Part shown: piece by piece, positions 1 to 9,913 of the stretch | Numbering within the stretch: position 1 is the first letter of the stretch | How the letters are laid out: every line of letters begins with the position of its first letter | Assembly: GCA_963678675.1 (NCBI GenBank) | Contig: OY783193.1 | Coordinates: 28,205,250-28,269,249 of the forward strand | Source: Xiphydria camelus | Taxonomy: Eukaryota; Arthropoda; Insecta; Hymenoptera; Xiphydriidae | Direction of reading: 5' to 3' | DNA: 64,000 bases | Program-made: the position numbers and the translations under genes | Notes under the pieces: generated by a model | What the model was told of the DNA's origin: nothing | Database searches by the model: none | The model's input: only the letters and a program-made list of their open reading frames with translations

Positions 1-342
1 CGAATGTCCCTTCGGGTGTGATATGGTCATTCGTTTTCATTCCCCTTTCCCCTCTCCTCCGTGGCCACTCGAAAGACGGCGAAAAAGCCGACGAGATCCT
101 TCCAACGGATGACACCTCGCACCATTTCGACATTACTCTTCATTCCTCTCCCGCGAAAATCTCGGAAAAGGGTGCTTCGTCGGGGGGTGAGTTCGACCAG
201 ACAATATAGCCTCATGGCAACTTCCGCCGTCGCGAATCATCGAAGGGTCCCCAGATAATACTGAGTCATCCGAAAGTTACCGAAAAAACGTCCACAAACA
301 GTCACGGATGTCTTTAAGTATACCGCGGATCGTGTCTAATAT
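1..342. other. No gene recognised
   Basis: Short overlapping frames exist on both strands (about 60-65 codons), but none has a recognisable domain or a splice context. I see no terminal repeats. It may be unique host DNA or an old repeat. Confidence 0.4.
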
Positions 343-344
343 TA

Positions 345-567
345 CACCGAGAAAAAAGTATGGTAGATTTGACTAAATTAGCGGTCACGGGCGGGGGAAC
401 GCAGATCAAGTTACTTCAACTGATAATTTGCTAGACTTCACTACAGCTTGTTTTCGTCGAACAATTTAAAATCATTACAACCAAATTATTTAATTCAAGT
501 AACTTGATCGGCGTTCTCCTGCACATGACCGCCAATTTAGTCATGTTTAGTATTTCTTTTCTCTGTG
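345..567. mobile_element. Small foldback MITE with TA flanks
   Basis: The ends form an imperfect inverted repeat: caccgagaaaaaagta on the left and the complement of tatttcttttctctgtg on the right. A second matched pair lies inside (atcaagttactt near 402 against aagtaacttgat near 501). A TA lies on each side (343-344 and 568-569), the target duplication expected of Tc1/mariner-type MITEs. It is non-coding. Superfamily assignment is inference. Confidence 0.55.
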
Positions 568-569
568 TA

Positions 570-931
570 GATATCCCCGGCGTGTCCGTAAGTTGTCTTT
601 TAGACATCTCCACCGTATTCGTAAGTTTTCTTTGAGACGTCACGGCGTGTCAATGTCCCAAAGCAGACGTCTTTTGATTGACTGAAAATAGTCATCTTTG
701 TAGACTACAAAAAGTTGTCTTTAAGTTGACTTTTCGTACGTACGCAAGAAGATCCCAAAAGAGACGTTTTTCAGACACCATTCGGACAAATGTGTTATCT
801 GGGTCGCGCTTACGTCGCGACAGGTAGGGTAGTGCTGCCACTGCCAACCCATCACGGCCGTCCGGCGAACTATAAGACCGCGCCACCCTCTTGCCACCGC
901 ACGATGTCGCGTTTAGCTGGCTGTAAACCCC
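570..931. other. No gene; degenerate repeats
   Basis: The stretch holds variations of gtccgtaagttgtctttt and agacgtc, so it looks like an old repeat. No coding frame stands out. The GCCGCAC element begins at its right edge. Confidence 0.35.
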
Positions 932-1436
932 GCCGCACATTGAGAGGCAGGCGACGTAGGCGACGCAGGGCAGGACAGTGCAGGTTTCCATATCCTGTAC
1001 AATTCAATAGACCCGCGTGAATTGGGACGCAGAGTAGGGCAGTGCAGGATTGTGCCTACGCGGCGCAGTCTCCTGGACACAGTTTTCTGCGCGCGTGCGA
1101 AGCAGTTTTTGGCTTAGCGGAAGGGGAGAGTGGGGAAATGCCGATCACTTAAGCGGAATTAGACCTAACACAGTAAATTTTAATCCAAATTTGAAAATAA
1201 ACAACTGTAACAAGTCTTTAGAGTATAAACTTTCGGAATCTTTTGTTGAAATTTCGATTAAATGAATAAATGTGTCTTGAAGCCACGCAATTAAATTCTG
1301 CGTCCGACTCTGACTCGGAACTGTCCAGAAACAACGCCATGATTAAAATAAAAAAGCTCTTTCTATGTCCAAATAATATTATTTACTATTCGCACTCGCA
1401 CGCCAATACTTCATAACAAGAACTGTCAGGACTGAG
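932..1436 (+). mobile_element. GCCGCAC element, copy 1, uninterrupted centre
   Basis: Begins with gccgcacattgag and GC-rich gcgacgcagggcagg units, then runs through agcggaaggggagagtgg into an AT-rich half that matches 3935-4264 and 14197-14440 on the opposite strand. It ends early at 1436, lacking the second terminal repeat. It matters because the centre is intact: ggc-tta-gcgg at 1111-1120, with no sequence between the halves. This is the empty-site reference for the large insertions in copies 2 and 3. Non-coding. Confidence 0.65.
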
Positions 1437-1616
1437 AAAATTTTCGACTGTTGCGCTCGATGGACTTAACAAATTTTCGACTGGTATGCTCATTAGCTAT
1501 AGGTACATTAATTACTGAAATATTTGTGGTAGACAGTAATACAAAATAAACAGCCACAGATATACATGAACTAAAATTTTATATTTTTAATGAAAAAAAT
1601 TACAATGAATTACAAT

Positions 1617-2000
1617 TTATTCTAATTCTTTATCATTAGTTGGCATTGATACATATGACTGGCCACTGATCGTAATTTGAAGACATGGAGCTTGTATTAG
1701 ATTTATCGGGATAACTGTTATATTATTTATTGTATGACATTTGTACATAAATCCCATTGATATAAATCGATACTGTTTTCCGTCAACTTCAAATATGCCA
1801 TCGCAAATGATTTCTCGAATAATTACCAAATGTGAATACTCACAATTGAAATTATTATGTCTACCTACACCGATTACTCATTAGTTTAAGTAATGTTCTA
1901 CGATTCCATATTTCCTCTGATTATCAGCCATGTCAATGTATTGTATTGCAGATGAAGATGTCTGTAAAACTTTTTCATACTGTGCAGCTACATACAATTT
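1617..2000 (-). pseudogene. Degenerate coding remnant, transposon type
   Basis: An open stretch of about 85 codons ends with a stop at 1617. Upstream, the minus strand also reads as protein (QRKYGIVEHY near 1905) but is cut by two adjacent stops at about 1875-1885. The composition (isoleucine-rich, ending MPTNDKELE) recalls C-terminal ends of insect transposon-associated proteins, but I cannot name the family. No promoter or intact start is visible. Confidence 0.35.
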
Positions 2001-2249
2001 TTTTCAGCAATCTCAAATATTTCCACATTGTATATTGTTAAACATCTAGCCCATTATCTAGTAATACCTGTTGCACATTTTGCGGTACTCGCGGAAGAGC
2101 TCTGTAAGCAGCAACAGAATACATTTAGGGACTTACAATTAGAAAAATTTCGGTCTCCTGCATATAGGTAGAGACTTGAAATTTTATTTGTAAATAAATT
2201 CACAAGAATTGTAATTTGTTCAATTATTAAATCAATAAATTATTTGATT

Positions 2250-2650
2250 TCGAGTTTTCAGAGTATATTGAGCGAGTTATAAACTCTATAACTGTTTATT
2301 AAGAAGTACAGATTATTATAGTAAATCAGGACTTGTGGTTGCAGGAGGTTGAATGGTGAGAACGTGTGTTGGAAGTTGTGAGGAGAAAAATTGTAATAAG
2401 TGCGATCAACAGAGAGTGCAAGAGTAGTATAGGGTATAGATAGAAAGCTGAGAGAAAGAGTTAAAGGATAGATTATAAGGGTTTGTTGGGAAAGGAAGGG
2501 TAACAATAGGAAATTAGGAAAAGCGAGGAAAAGTTAAAAGTGAGGTTAAGTGAAACGGTGAGGAGGAAGATAAGCGAGAGTCAGAGTCGGTAAGGTAGGT
2601 AAGCTTTAGACCGGTGGCGGAAAAGGAAGGGAAATACGTAGGAGATAAAT
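2250..2650 (+). other. Purine-rich leader before the two-exon gene
   Basis: The plus strand is strongly A/G-rich and has an in-frame stop (2639-2641) just before the ATG at 2651. It would serve as 5' untranslated sequence of the next gene. Antisense frames here (2258-2506, 2514-2699) come from the pyrimidine-rich complement and are not credible genes. Confidence 0.35.
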
Positions 2651-3205
2651 ATGAACAAGGAAAAAAGAGGCAGACCAACCAACAAAGTGGTAGTACCATA
2701 TGCAGTTGCTCCAGGTAATTTACACATTTCTCATAATATGTGAGAAATGTGTATAATCTTTTTCTCTAGTATGATCGAATATACACGCGGGGACACGAAA
2801 TCTGTCACTGGTGACTATTTAATTGTTATTTCTTAACGTACTAACCAATGATTAATAATCCTCATGCTTTCATTAACGAGAGTAGACGCCACCGTAGATA
2901 ACGAGGGCATGAGGATTAATTGTTCATTGGTTAGTACGTTTAAAAGCTTATGTGATTGTATTAATTATTGTTTTACTTAATTTCAAACAGGCAATTTTAT
3001 TCCAGACAATCATTCACCGGTGACTCTATCAACGCCTTACGATGAACCGGCGCGAATAGGCAGCATGAACACGGCAGATCGAGGTAGCGAGCATCAAGAC
3101 TTCCAACTGAAAGGAAGTTTTATAACAACGTCGATGGAAATACTCAATAATGGGAAATACCAAACACTCCATACTATTATGAATAAAACAGTTATATTTC
3201 AATAA
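2651..3205 (+). CDS. Putative two-exon gene, AT-hook-like N-terminus, unknown function
   Basis: Exon 1 runs from the ATG at 2651 to 2714 and ends CCAG before a gtaatt donor. Exon 2 starts at 2991 after ttacttaatttcaaacag and ends with a stop at 3203-3205. Exon 1 leaves one base and exon 2 supplies two, so the frame is preserved; the product is about 92 residues. Residues 5-12 (KRGRPTNK) resemble an AT-hook, which would suggest DNA binding (inference). The rest is polar and unrecognised, without membrane segment. An AATAAA overlaps the region just after the stop. The ~276-bp intron contains a foldback MITE. It could be a small host gene or a fragment of a mobile-element gene. Confidence 0.4.
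2833..2944. mobile_element. Foldback MITE inside the intron
   Basis: The ends mirror each other: ttaacgtactaaccaatga on the left against the complement of tcattggttagtacgtttaa on the right, with a further match around cctcatgc. A half-copy occurs near 13385-13432. A separate perfect 12-bp hairpin (acacatttctca / tgagaaatgtgt) lies just upstream at about 2724-2754. Confidence 0.55.
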
Positions 3206-3464
3206 TAAAATATATTTTTTCTTCAAAGTTTTAAACATTATTCATTCATATATGATGTACATAATGAATAGTATATTGATCATATATTAATTACTTAAAT
3301 GCGCAATCATGTGTATATATTTTGCATATATATTTTACTATCATATCCCCACTATTCCCAATTCCCCCTCTCCGTGGGAAAGAAAATTATTTTAGTATAT
3401 ATATTGCTCTAATAAATATTCAGAGGTATCACGTGATAGCCGTACGGCTGTATCAGTGGTCTTT
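3206..3464. other. AT-rich spacer, no gene
   Basis: AT-rich sequence with several aataaa-like and tatata stretches. I see no coding frame, inverted repeat or known motif. Confidence 0.4.
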
Positions 3465-3823
3465 CAGTTCTGTCAATTGACTTTTCAATTGACTTCAAAG
3501 ACAGAAGGCTTTTTCAGTTCTCGCGAGAATCCGCGGATTTTGACTCCCCGAGTCGAAATCCGAGAACTGAAAAAGTCCTAACAGAACTGAAAGAGCACTG
3601 AAAAAGCCCTGAAAGTCCTGAAAATCGTTGAACTGAAAAAGTACTGAAAGTCCTGAATATGCATTTATGCAGGCCTATCAGTCCTTTTTCAGTCCTTCCG
3701 AATTCTATGGGCGGCCCATGGCCGTGCGGCCACTTTGACGAAAATAATGCAGTTCTGTCAGGGCTTTTTCAGTGCTCTTTCAGTTCTGTCAGGACTTTTT
3801 CAGTTCTCGGATTTCGACTCGGG
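3465..3823. repeat. Inverted repeat built of ctgaaaaagt / actttttcag units
   Basis: The left half (about 3545-3625) carries gactcggg-like sequence, ctcggatt and repeated actgaaaaag units. The right half (about 3752-3823) carries the same in reverse complement, ending ggatttcgactcggg. Related short units also recur in the loop. It abuts the TA flank of the next GCCGCAC copy. Non-coding. Confidence 0.5.
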
Positions 3824-4767
3824 TAGCCGCACATTGAGACGCAGGCGACGTAGGCGACGCAGGGCAGGGCAAGCGACGCAGGGCAGGAAAAAACACATGC
3901 TACGCCGTGGGAGCGCATATTGGAAAGCAGTCCTGGCAGTTCTCAGTCCTGGCAGTTCTTGTTATGAAGTATTGGCGTGCGAGTGCGAATAGTAAATAAT
4001 ATTATTTGGACATAGAAAGAGCTTTTTTATTTTAATCATGGCGTTGTTTCTGGACAGTTCCGAGTCAGAGTCGGACGCAGAATTTAATTGCGTGGCTTCA
4101 AGACACATTTATTCATTGAATCGAAATTTCAACAAAAGATTCCGAAAGTTTATACTCTAAAGACTTGTTACAGTTGTTTATTTTCAAATTTGGATTAAAA
4201 TTTACTGTGTTAGATCTAATTCCGCTTAAGTGATCGGCATTTCCCCACTCTCCCCTTCCGCTAACAAGGAAACCGTTCGAGGCGGCCGCTTCCTATCTTG
4301 ATGAAACTTCGTAAATTTAAAGTTTATCGAAAAATAAGAGACACTTATTTTTTTATAGCTGCCCAATTTTAGTTTAAAGGGGTCAAATGGACCCCTGAAC
4401 TTTCACCCCCTCCGAGCTATCTCCGAAACGAAGCTAGATAGATGAAAACTTTGAATGTACGTTTTGTTTGGTTTTTTTACTGTAATAAAATCCCCTAAAT
4501 AGATTTTGAAAAAACGCATTATTTTTCAAAAAAAAATTTTTTTATTTGATTTTTCGAAATTTCGGTTTGGTCATATGGACAAAAATGTAGGAAATTTTAT
4601 TACAAATTCAACCATGTATGACAAAATATATTTCCCTCCTACAGTTTTGCAAATTTTTAACTTTTATGTCTGAGCGGGCTACCAATGGTAGTGACGGGAT
4701 AGTTCGGGGGTTATTACTTCTATGTATTTTAATGCCACTTTTCTTTTATTTATTAAAGTTCAACTTT

Positions 4768-5195
4768 TTATGGCTCATAATTATGACAATAATGGTATTC
4801 CGTAAAAAAATGTTTCATACAAAGTTGTTTCTTACACCAAGCACACATAATAACGGCAATATCGCCACATATGTGGCATCGTGGTTCCGAGTCCTGTGCA
4901 TAACAAAATTCTACAGAATGTTTAAATTCAGGAGGTCTCCAGAATACATATCCACTCTTGAACCACGAATATTTAATAAAGTTAGTAAACCGTGGCGAAG
5001 AAAACTGATTATGAGTAAGGGATTGAAGTTTTAAAATATTATCTCTCGAATGAAGGTTAATGTCGTAATTGAAAAGAGTTACAATATCTGAAAACCTCCT
5101 TACAAAATTCTTCCACATTCGAAAGCCGTATACGTCTGGCGGTTGAATTAGTCCGGTGGTGCCTTCTGGAATCGTCATTAATATTATTGAAGTGA
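4768..5195 (-). pseudogene. piggyBac-type transposase, C-terminal fragment
   Basis: The minus strand reads about 140 codons to a stop at 4768-4770. Near the C-terminus is a cysteine-rich segment, CHICGDIAVIMCAWCKKQLC, followed by KHFF and YHYCHNYEP, the CxxC spacing of the zinc-finger tail of piggyBac transposases. The segment before it (MWKNFVRRFSDIV, SLTHNQFSSPRFTN) also suits that family. The catalytic core is absent; homology stops at about 5195 where arm A of the hairpin element begins. An inverted second copy lies at 9538-9913. Confidence 0.6.
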
Positions 5196-6498
5196 AACTT
5201 CTTCGCGGAGGGTACTGAATGCGCGCCCGAGGAGACGAAAATCGTAACGAAACCCACACATTCTACCGCTCTCGACCGTGTCTCACTCATACTCGACCCT
5301 GTCCCAACACGCTGTCGACTCTGCCCCATTCCACCGCCCGCGATCCTGCCCCGTTCCACCGCTCCCGACCGTGCGTACGTTAAAGCCATGTGTCGACTTT
5401 GCGAGGCTGGCTCGCGAAGCCGCCGCGCGAAGCGTGCCACGTGCTGGATCGCCTTGCCTAGTGAAGCTGCCGCCGTTCGTTTGTCTACATATTCCGAGGC
5501 AAAAATGTCTTGAGGCTGCCTTGCGCGGCGTCCTCGCGAGCCAGCCTCGCAATATATGTGTTCCATCGCAAAGGGGACTTCTACGTCATTTCTTACCGCT
5601 CACTATTATCGCAACCTAAGTAACGCACTAATCTATATTTAATCTCTACATCGGTCGCAACAGCGAGGCGGGCGGTATGTTTTGGTGAATGGGGGTTGCG
5701 AATGCGTTCGCAGTCCCACACCTTTCCCTCAAAACAACCTCGCATTGTATCTAATTGTAAACCACGGCTACATCACGGAATTACTGTATCTCTTTGAATC
5801 CAATATAATCGCCAGTAATATTGTGAGTGCAGTGTTAAATCATTTCAAATAACCGATACGATTTAAATCTACCAGTCGTGTCACGCAGTAGTACCTTAGG
5901 GATTTACGACCTCGAGGAGATCTACTCTTGATCGCACATGTTATAGTTATTAATTTGAAACTGAAGAATAAATGAAGCAAAAATCAATCGCTGTTTAGAC
6001 TGTGCAGAGGAGGTCTGGTTTGTGTTGCTCGAGAGGGTTTCTTCGGGCAATGGGAGCTATTGTTCATATTACGAGGCGACGCAGTGTCGCACCTCCACTA
6101 AGAGGACTGTTTAGGCTCACCATAAATCTAGCGTTTAGGACCCTTTTTGGGCGTATCCTTGGGAGAAGCCAGACTAGAGGGCGCAGAGTTACTTGTGAGT
6201 TGTTTGTATTTCGTTTGTCGCATTTTTAGTTTTCCGGATTTTACCGCGTCAAGTGGCCGGCCATACCGAGCTCGTGTAGTCTGCGATCGGAGTCGCGACT
6301 TTTCTCGAGTAACCGCCGTGCATGTACATTCTTTCGCGCGCGCGCGTGTGTGTGTTAATTTATAATTATTATTGCAAAAAAGGCCATAGAACGGTCGAAA
6401 TAGTACAGTGACAGGCAACGTGTTAAATAAACTTTCCATTTCGTAAACGTCAATGAACACTGAACATTCTTTCGCGTGTGTGTTATATTAAAATTATT

Positions 6499-6591
6499 AT
6501 GGCAAAAACAGGAAAACAACGGGCAAAAGAGTTTCGTGAGAGGCAACGTGTAAAGAAAGCGATGACGAAGGTACCAGGTACCGAAAACTAA
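6499..6591 (+). pseudogene. N-terminal basic ORF of the hairpin element
   Basis: ATG at 6499 opens a 30-codon frame (MAKTGKQRAKEFRERQRVKK…) that stops at 6589-6591. Copies at 52282-52446 and 14659-14913 read further into a second similar motif (AERSRKWREKIK). Paired Arg/Lys-rich helices of the type xERxRxWRE stand at the N-terminus of several insect transposon proteins, including Helitron-encoded ones (established pattern; identity here inferred). All copies run into the terminal hairpin, so no full protein remains. Confidence 0.4.
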
Positions 6592-6686
6592 ATAGTACAG
6601 AACAAAATCGAGGATGGAGAGAAAGAATTAAATTCACACAATCAAGCATTGATGGATCTGAGCACAGTTGAGGGTGAAAAAAAAAA

Positions 6687-6905
6687 CAACAAAACGTGTG
6701 GCCGCCGCACGCGGAAGAAGTTAAACTTCGATACCAGTTTCTCTGAATTTGATTCCGGTGGTATTAGTTTCAATTGGCTCTACGAAGAAGCATAGTACAA
6801 GACTTGTATAGAGCCAATTGAAACTAATACCACCGGAATCAAATTCAGAGAAGCTGGTATCGAAGTTTCACTTCTTCCGCGTGTGGCGGTCACACGTTTT
6901 GTTTG
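6687..6905. repeat. Terminal hairpin of the hairpin element
   Basis: Two ~105-bp arms mirror each other around about 6795. The arms carry acgtgtggccgcc, ggaagaagt-aaacttcg and ttgattccggtggtattag. Other copies are at 14446-14658, 47213-47416 and 52050-52266; a collapsed version lies at 55201-55236. The right end of this copy runs straight into transposase sequence. Confidence 0.75.
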
Positions 6906-8499
6906 TCTTGTCTTCTGGTGTAGCTTCTCGAACACTTCGCTCACATTGTCCACTCCAAGAGTCCAGCAGTAAGACGCTTGTAGGTCCAGTGTTAGGGAAG
7001 TAAACTTCTTGCAGCCATGTTTTCATGAGATCGGTTGTAAGTTTCCCACATTTCGAACCCATGAAGTATACATTTGGCGGCCTAAACACGGTTTGTTGCA
7101 CTCGTTCTCCCAATTGCCCACTAGCCTCTTTTAATACCACATAAAGAGGCGACAGTAGTTTTCCATCAGCAGATATGGTGGGTTGTATAGTATAGCTATG
7201 GATTGTAGAAGATATTGATTGTACCAGAGCTTCAATTTTTTTTGCCCCGATGTAGCCAAAGTTCGGCCAGAATGTATTTCTAAATTAAATCCACTCTGTG
7301 TGTGATCAGAGTTAAATACATTTTCTGGTCCATATTGTGTAATGAGTGGCTTCACTTGTTCTACGAAGGCTTGGCTTCGTAGTTTCAAATTTTCCTCACC
7401 CTGAACTTTTTTTCTCATTACAAACTTTGTGATCTTTCGAGAGACAATGGGCATGTTCACGATTTTTTTTTTGCTTATTCGTTAATACTTTTTGTGCTTA
7501 TTAATAAGATGTGTTTGTTTTTTTTTCTGAGCACTAATTTCTTTTTTTTTAGTGTTTAAAGTTTGACTTCGATTCAAACGAAATCCTTAGTGACGTCACT
7601 AAAGCCACTGGCAAGAGCCCAAACCCGGGTTTGTGAATGGTGGAGAATCTGTTGCGCGACTCTGATTGGTCAGTTAAAATGGCGGTGAAAGTGCGACGCT
7701 TTAAAACGAATGCCTTTTTTAACATCTCAAAAATACTGGAAAAACATTATTTTAATGACCCATTTTTTGCCTACATTACTTTAATACCCTAATCTTCCGA
7801 TTCATGTACTTTAAACAGCTGTACAAAAAGTTGTAAACATGCCCATTCGATATGCTCTCTTGAATGACCTCAACCATTTTTCACTTGCTTTAAAGTTTGG
7901 AAGAATCTCTACTTCTTTTGCTTGTAAAGCCCATCGTTTAAGGTCTACATCATGTACTATTATTTTCAATCTACTAGCTTCTACAAATTTATCAAAAGTA
8001 TATTGCGCTATGCGTATTAATTTATCATTTTGAGTACCCCCTCTCTTACTTGTGCAGCTCATTTTCGTAATTGTCTATCAGATTTGACTTTTCTAAACTG
8101 ATGTTGAATTGCTGCTACGGTTCGACGTCTTTTCTTTCCACTATTCCAGTAATCTACGCCACTTTGTTTATATTCAAAGCTAACCGCTTCTTCATCGGGT
8201 GTACAGGGAAATGGTTCTGCAGTTATACAGGTTTCTACGTCAGGAACATACTCGACATCCGATTCCAGCCAGTCAGTATTAACAGCGTGCATTTCACTAT
8301 CCTCGATTGAATCTTCCAATTCTAATTTATTTTCATGTTCGACTCGAAATAATGAATCCTCCATGCTACGTATAATAATATTTTGTAATAAATCTTTCAA
8401 TTGCACTTCTGCACTATTCATTGGAGTTTCTCTTCCATTTGGTACATTAAAAACGGCCACCAATAAAGTTAACACATTGATCGGATTTATAATTGCCAT
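6903..8499 (-). pseudogene. Tigger/pogo-type transposase, disrupted
   Basis: Read right to left: an acidic N-terminal region with FEYKQSGVDYWNSGKKRRRT (about 8120-8180), a CENP-B/Tc5-type helix-turn-helix region (DLKRWALQAKEVEILPNFKA then WLRSFKRAYR, 7860-7950), and a DDE core (ENVFNSDHTQSGFNLEIHSG near 7290; GKLTTDLMKTW and VLLLDSWSG near 6950-7050). Damage: an in-frame stop and a frameshift near 8050, a 396-bp MITE at 7449-7844 between the helix-turn-helix region and the core, smaller frameshifts, and truncation by the hairpin at about 6905. The DDE third acidic residue is lost. A DNA transposase of the Tc1/mariner supergroup, pogo/Tigger side, no longer functional. Confidence 0.65.
7449..7844. 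mobile_element. 396-bp MITE inside the transposase, AT duplication
   Basis: Ends gggcatgttcac and the complement of gtaaacatgccc (11 of 12 match). AT stands on both sides (7447-7448, 7845-7846). Conceptually removing it with one AT rejoins the helix-turn-helix and core reading frames, which is strong support for the boundaries. Non-coding; it contains a cccaaacccggg palindrome near 7619. Superfamily not determined. Confidence 0.65.
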
Positions 8500-8704
8500 A
8501 ATAATAATATGAACTGCTGTGCACCATACAAACTGAATATTCAGACTAAAAAGCTTTCTCTTTCGCTTCCTTATATATAATGAAGTCGCCTCATAAGAGC
8601 GAAACAGACTGGAGTGGGTGGGAAACAAATAGGCATGAGGCGTGTAATTCGGTTGGACATCGAAAAAACCCGAATGATTGTTAACTCTCACTTCTGAACA
8701 TTAC

Positions 8705-9045
8705 TTACCATTTATTCAAAGATTCACGATTTCGAGCTTAGACTTCGATCTCCCGAATTGATAGCCATCGGGAGATCAGACGTTTCACACTTTTCGTAAG
8801 AACGCAGCGTAAGAGCGAAAAGCGTCATCTGATTTCCCGATGGCTGTCACACACAATTCGGAAGATTATTTATGATTATTTCTCATCACTTCTACGAATT
8901 TTTCACTACTAATTCAAAACTTTACGATTTTGAGGTTACACGAAACGCTTCGATCTCCCGAATTGACAGCTATTAGAAGAGCAGTCGACAATTTTCGTTC
9001 TTATGCAGCGCACTCGTCTGAAGCCCACTCTAATTGTACCATAAA
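8705..9045. repeat. Palindromic repeat with cttcgatctcccgaattgaca
   Basis: Two inverted segments carry the family motif cttcgatctcccgaattg and the core cgggagatcagacgttt…cacttttcg. The same family appears at 17100-17170, 23280-23420, 24200-24430, 29430-29600, 42340-42400, 43470-43507 and 44283-44320. It is non-coding and usually palindromic, so probably a MITE. Confidence 0.6.
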
Positions 9046-9168
9046 TACTGCCGAAGTCAAGAATTCAGGTCGCAGCTCACCTGCGCGGTTGGCCATAGGA
9101 TATGCGGTATATACAGGGCCGAGAAGCAAAGAGCTTCAATTTCATTGTCTGCGTCCATCATTCCAGTG

Positions 9169-9393
9169 ATGGCTTCAAATGAGTTACCAACTTTTGAGAA
9201 GATCATGGAGGATCTTAAAAGTGGGCACATACCATTGCCGTCTCCCGGGGAATCGCTGGATCTGACATTCCGCACAACAGGACCATCCATGGCCGAAGTA
9301 GAACGAGAGCTGCAAGAATGTGAGGAGTCCTGGAGGAAACAGTACGCGGAGGAGAAAAGTAAAGAAAAAAATGATTCCAACAAAAAACTATAA
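9169..9393 (+). CDS. Intact 74-residue protein, unknown
   Basis: The ATG at 9169 is chosen because upstream sequence in the same frame belongs to the palindromic repeat. The product is hydrophilic: N-terminal TFEKIMEDLKSGHIPLPSPG, a middle DLTFRTTGPSMAEVE, then a charged helix (EESWRKQYAEEKSKEK). It is free of stops and contains no obvious transposase motif, unlike everything around it. It lies inside the 6.15-kb insertion. A ccag just before the ATG could be a splice acceptor, so it may be the last exon of a longer gene or a retro-copied host fragment. Function unknown. Confidence 0.4.
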   Translation: MASNELPTFEKIMEDLKSGHIPLPSPGESLDLTFRTTGPSMAEVERELQECEESWRKQYAEEKSKEKNDSNKKL

Positions 9394-9537
9394 AAATTCA
9401 GACAATCAAATCTAACCTGTGAGTGAATAATTAATTACTTACACACAAACGGAAAATAATGTAAATAAATTAACGGTCGGATTTATTAATAAGATTTCTG
9501 AACAATTTTTGTCCATTTTATTTTGATAATATTCCGC

Positions 9538-9913
9538 TAGACGTATACGGCTTTCGAATGTGGAAGAATTTTGTAAGGTTTTCAGATATTGTAACTCTTT
9601 TCAATTACGACATTAACCTTCACACACATTCGAGAGATAATATTTTTAAACTTCAATCCCTTACTCATAATCAGTTTTCTTCTCGCCACGGTTTACTAAC
9701 TTTATTAAATATTCGTGGTTCAAGAGTGGATATGTATTCAGGAGACCTCCTGAATTTAAACATCCTGTAGAATTTTGTTATGCACAGGACTCGGAACCAC
9801 GATGCCACATATGTGGCGATATTGCCGTTATTACGTGTGCTTGGTGTAAGAAACAACTTTGTATGAAACATTTTTTTACGGAATACCATTATTGTCATAA
9901 TTATGAGCCATAA
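9538..9913 (+). pseudogene. piggyBac-type transposase C-terminus, inverted second copy
   Basis: Near-identical to 4768-5165 in opposite orientation, ending with the same stop (9911-9913). Differences include a 3-bp loss in the NFVR-RFSD segment and indels near 9685 that shift the frame, so the cysteine-rich tail is read in a different frame from the upstream part. Together the two copies are the arms of the 6.15-kb insertion. Confidence 0.6.

Larger units (their letters stand above)
5193..6905 (+). mobile_element. Hairpin element (A-D-hairpin), contiguous copy
   Basis: Arm A begins ttgaagtgaaacttctt and continues GC-rich to about 5943; segment D follows directly (agttattaatttgaaactg…) and leads to a short ORF at 6499; a ~215-bp hairpin closes the unit. 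The same order occurs in reverse at 52050-53355 and, with X inserted between A and D, at 14441-20817. The A/D joint here (5943/5944, …catgtta/tagttatt) is the empty site for X. D contains an alternating cgcgcgcg-tgtgtgtg tract (about 6337-6356) upstream of the ATG. It is flanked by transposase debris on both sides, so its true target is not visible. Confidence 0.55.

Noticed and set aside
4618..5034. 138-codon plus frame, also present reversed at 9671-10063
   Set aside because: Antisense to the piggyBac C-terminus in both copies; the conserved strand is the one with the cysteine-rich tail.
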